A stretch of 60,686 bases of DNA from Paulinella micropora (Eukaryota; Cercozoa; Imbricatea; Euglyphida). The stretch's first letter is position 1. Every line of letters begins with the position of its first letter. The notes under the pieces are model-generated. The model was not told the DNA's origin. It did not search any database and worked only from the letters and a program-made list of their open reading frames with translations. Shown here in pieces: positions 59,308-60,686 of the stretch. The stretch spans positions 1,594,764-1,655,449 of the forward strand of contig BJOX01000017.1 in the NCBI GenBank assembly GCA_009731375.1, read 5' to 3'. The position numbers and the translations under genes are program-made.

Positions 59308-59308
59308 C
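58691..59308. repeat. (TTC)n and (TATC)n arrays before the third arm copy
   Basis: TTC to about 58988, then TATC with TGTATATC variants as in the left arm. Confidence 0.93.
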
Positions 59309-59833
59309 TCTAGTAGTTTCATACTATAAATAGCTAGTGATAGTTAATCACTTAAGTAGTTCGCTTTGCAGTTTGTATTAATATTCCAGAAACAAAATAG
59401 TATAAGTCAATTTTAATTTAGATTTATCGATTCCAGCAATTACAGTGTTTAAAAACACTATATATTTTAAAATATTAATCATTTGGAATCAGTATCAAAA
59501 TTGTTATAACAAATCTGTATGGTTTGTGTTAATATTCATATTACTGAAACAGAACCATCTAATAAAGTTTCAATTTATATCAAGTTTACTATGATCAATT
59601 AAAACAATGACAATCTTGAACAACACTACTAAAAACATAGTTTTATATATTAATATCAAAATGTTTTTCATTCAATTAATTTAATATTGTGGAAACAAAA
59701 TAGTATAAGTAAATTTCAATTTAGATTTATTGATTCAAGCAATTACAATGTCTAAAAACAGTATATATTCTAATATATGATTAATTTGAAATCAATATTA
59801 CAATTACTTCATTAAATTTATATAGTTTGTGTT
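59306..59833. repeat. AT-rich satellite, third block
   Basis: 59481-59833 matches 51268-51614 in the same orientation almost base for base. The monomer spacing here is about 303 bp (GAAACAAAATAG at 59389 and 59692). Confidence 0.78.
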
Positions 59834-59843
59834 NNNNNNNNNN
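59834..59843. other. 10-N scaffold join
   Basis: The flanks correspond to right-arm positions 51614 and 56952, so about 5.3 kb of arm sequence would be missing here. Confidence 1.
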
Positions 59844-60639
59844 CCTATACACGAACATGCATATTACTTGTATGCATGCCAGCCACAAGTCAAGGAGCAT
59901 GCTGACCACGTGCACACACGTCGCGCACAGAAATATATATATATATAGTATATATATATGTATGTATGTATATATATCTATACATATATATATATATACA
60001 TATATCTATATATATATATACAACATACATATATATATACTATATATATATATGTATGGAATGTGTCAAAATAGATGTGTAGATATAAATAGAATTGATA
60101 AATAGATAGAGTAGATAGAATAGATAGATAGAATAGATAGATAGAATAGATAGATAGAATAGATAGATTGAATAGATAGATTGAATAGATAGACAGAATA
60201 AATAGATAGAATAAATAGATGGAACAGATAGATGGAATAGATAGATGGAATAGATAGATAGTTAGATAGATAGATAGATAGATAGATAGGTAGGTAGATA
60301 GATAGATAGATAGTGTTTATCTAGGAGCGTCGCGTAGCCAAAGGCCATAGGCGTCCTACCAAGAGGCATCCTCGGCTCAGGCCTGTCTTCGCCTTCCTGG
60401 CTCCCTCATAGCCAATGGCCAGCGGAGGGATCCACTTACCAAGCACGAAGTGCAGGGTAAGTACCTTTTATGGGCGAGCTCAAAGGAAACACCTGATGCC
60501 AAAGCTACCCATGGTGCAGCATTGCGAGGTAGCCAACTGGCATGTGGTGCAGTTTGCTCTAGGAGGGTTGGTCTTCATCGCCAATGTCCCGCTTCCTCGA
60601 CCAATTTTTCTTACATCGAGGGGAGGGACCACCTCCGGG

Positions 60640-60686
<47 letters not shown>
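59844..60686 (-). repeat. partial third copy of the inverted-repeat arm
   Basis: Direct repeat of 56952-57793 (same orientation as the right arm), near-identical, including the (TA)n tract, GATA array and family 4 island. It starts exactly beside the 10-N gap, so the JMJD7 exon is absent. Confidence 0.9.

Overview
This is eukaryotic nuclear DNA. Genes are split by GT-AG introns, the proteins are eukaryotic (a myosin heavy chain and a JMJD7-type hydroxylase), and at least two thirds of the window is microsatellite or mobile-element sequence. The standard genetic code fits all models. I cannot name the lineage; a protist or alga with a repeat-rich genome is the most that can be said. Nine runs of N break the sequence. 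Three are exactly 10 N, the usual mark of a scaffold join of unknown size.

Layout: (1) 1-2400, a Ty3/gypsy-type RT/RNase H fragment on the + strand with one internal stop, truncated at its 3' end. (2) 3064-26150, minus strand, one very large gene. I followed 34 exons whose splice phases all agree (about 4.96 kb of coding sequence, about 1650 residues). It encodes a myosin motor, degenerate IQ motifs, a calponin-homology (CH) domain, an acidic Ala/Gly/Glu linker, a PLC-type PH domain, a second PH-like domain and a coiled-coil tail. The introns are mostly GATA, GACA, GA, AC, ACT and AGCTAATTAG arrays, one of them 6.4 kb long. The first coding exon was not found. (3) 26.4-32.3 kb, GATA/TATC arrays holding small islands of mobile-element sequence, including a complete TRIM-like element. 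(4) 32545-32983, minus strand, a compact three-exon gene for an unrecognised 83-residue protein. (5) 33.7-39.1 kb, ATAC/GTAT arrays and a decayed Penelope-like reverse transcriptase. (6) 39421-43768, + strand, a seven-exon JMJD7-like JmjC gene. Its first five introns are 45-117 nt; its sixth is 2.85 kb and full of mobile elements and TATC arrays. (7) 42.6-57.75 kb, an inverted repeat with two near-identical arms of about 6.3 kb around a 2.5 kb spacer. The spacer holds a second, decayed RT fragment and a 901-N gap. (8) 58.5-60.7 kb, a partial third copy of the arm, broken by a 10-N gap.

Gene relationships: the myosin, the small gene and JMJD7 share no visible pathway. The 3' coding ends of JMJD7 and a short convergent model overlap by a few bases. 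Only the last JMJD7 exon lies in the inverted repeat, so an orphan copy of it sits in the right arm. The leading candidate for something undescribed is the myosin-CH-PH-PH-coiled-coil protein. Second is a set of unrelated short mobile-element families that are all embedded in GATA/TATC arrays, two of which share the same terminal motif.
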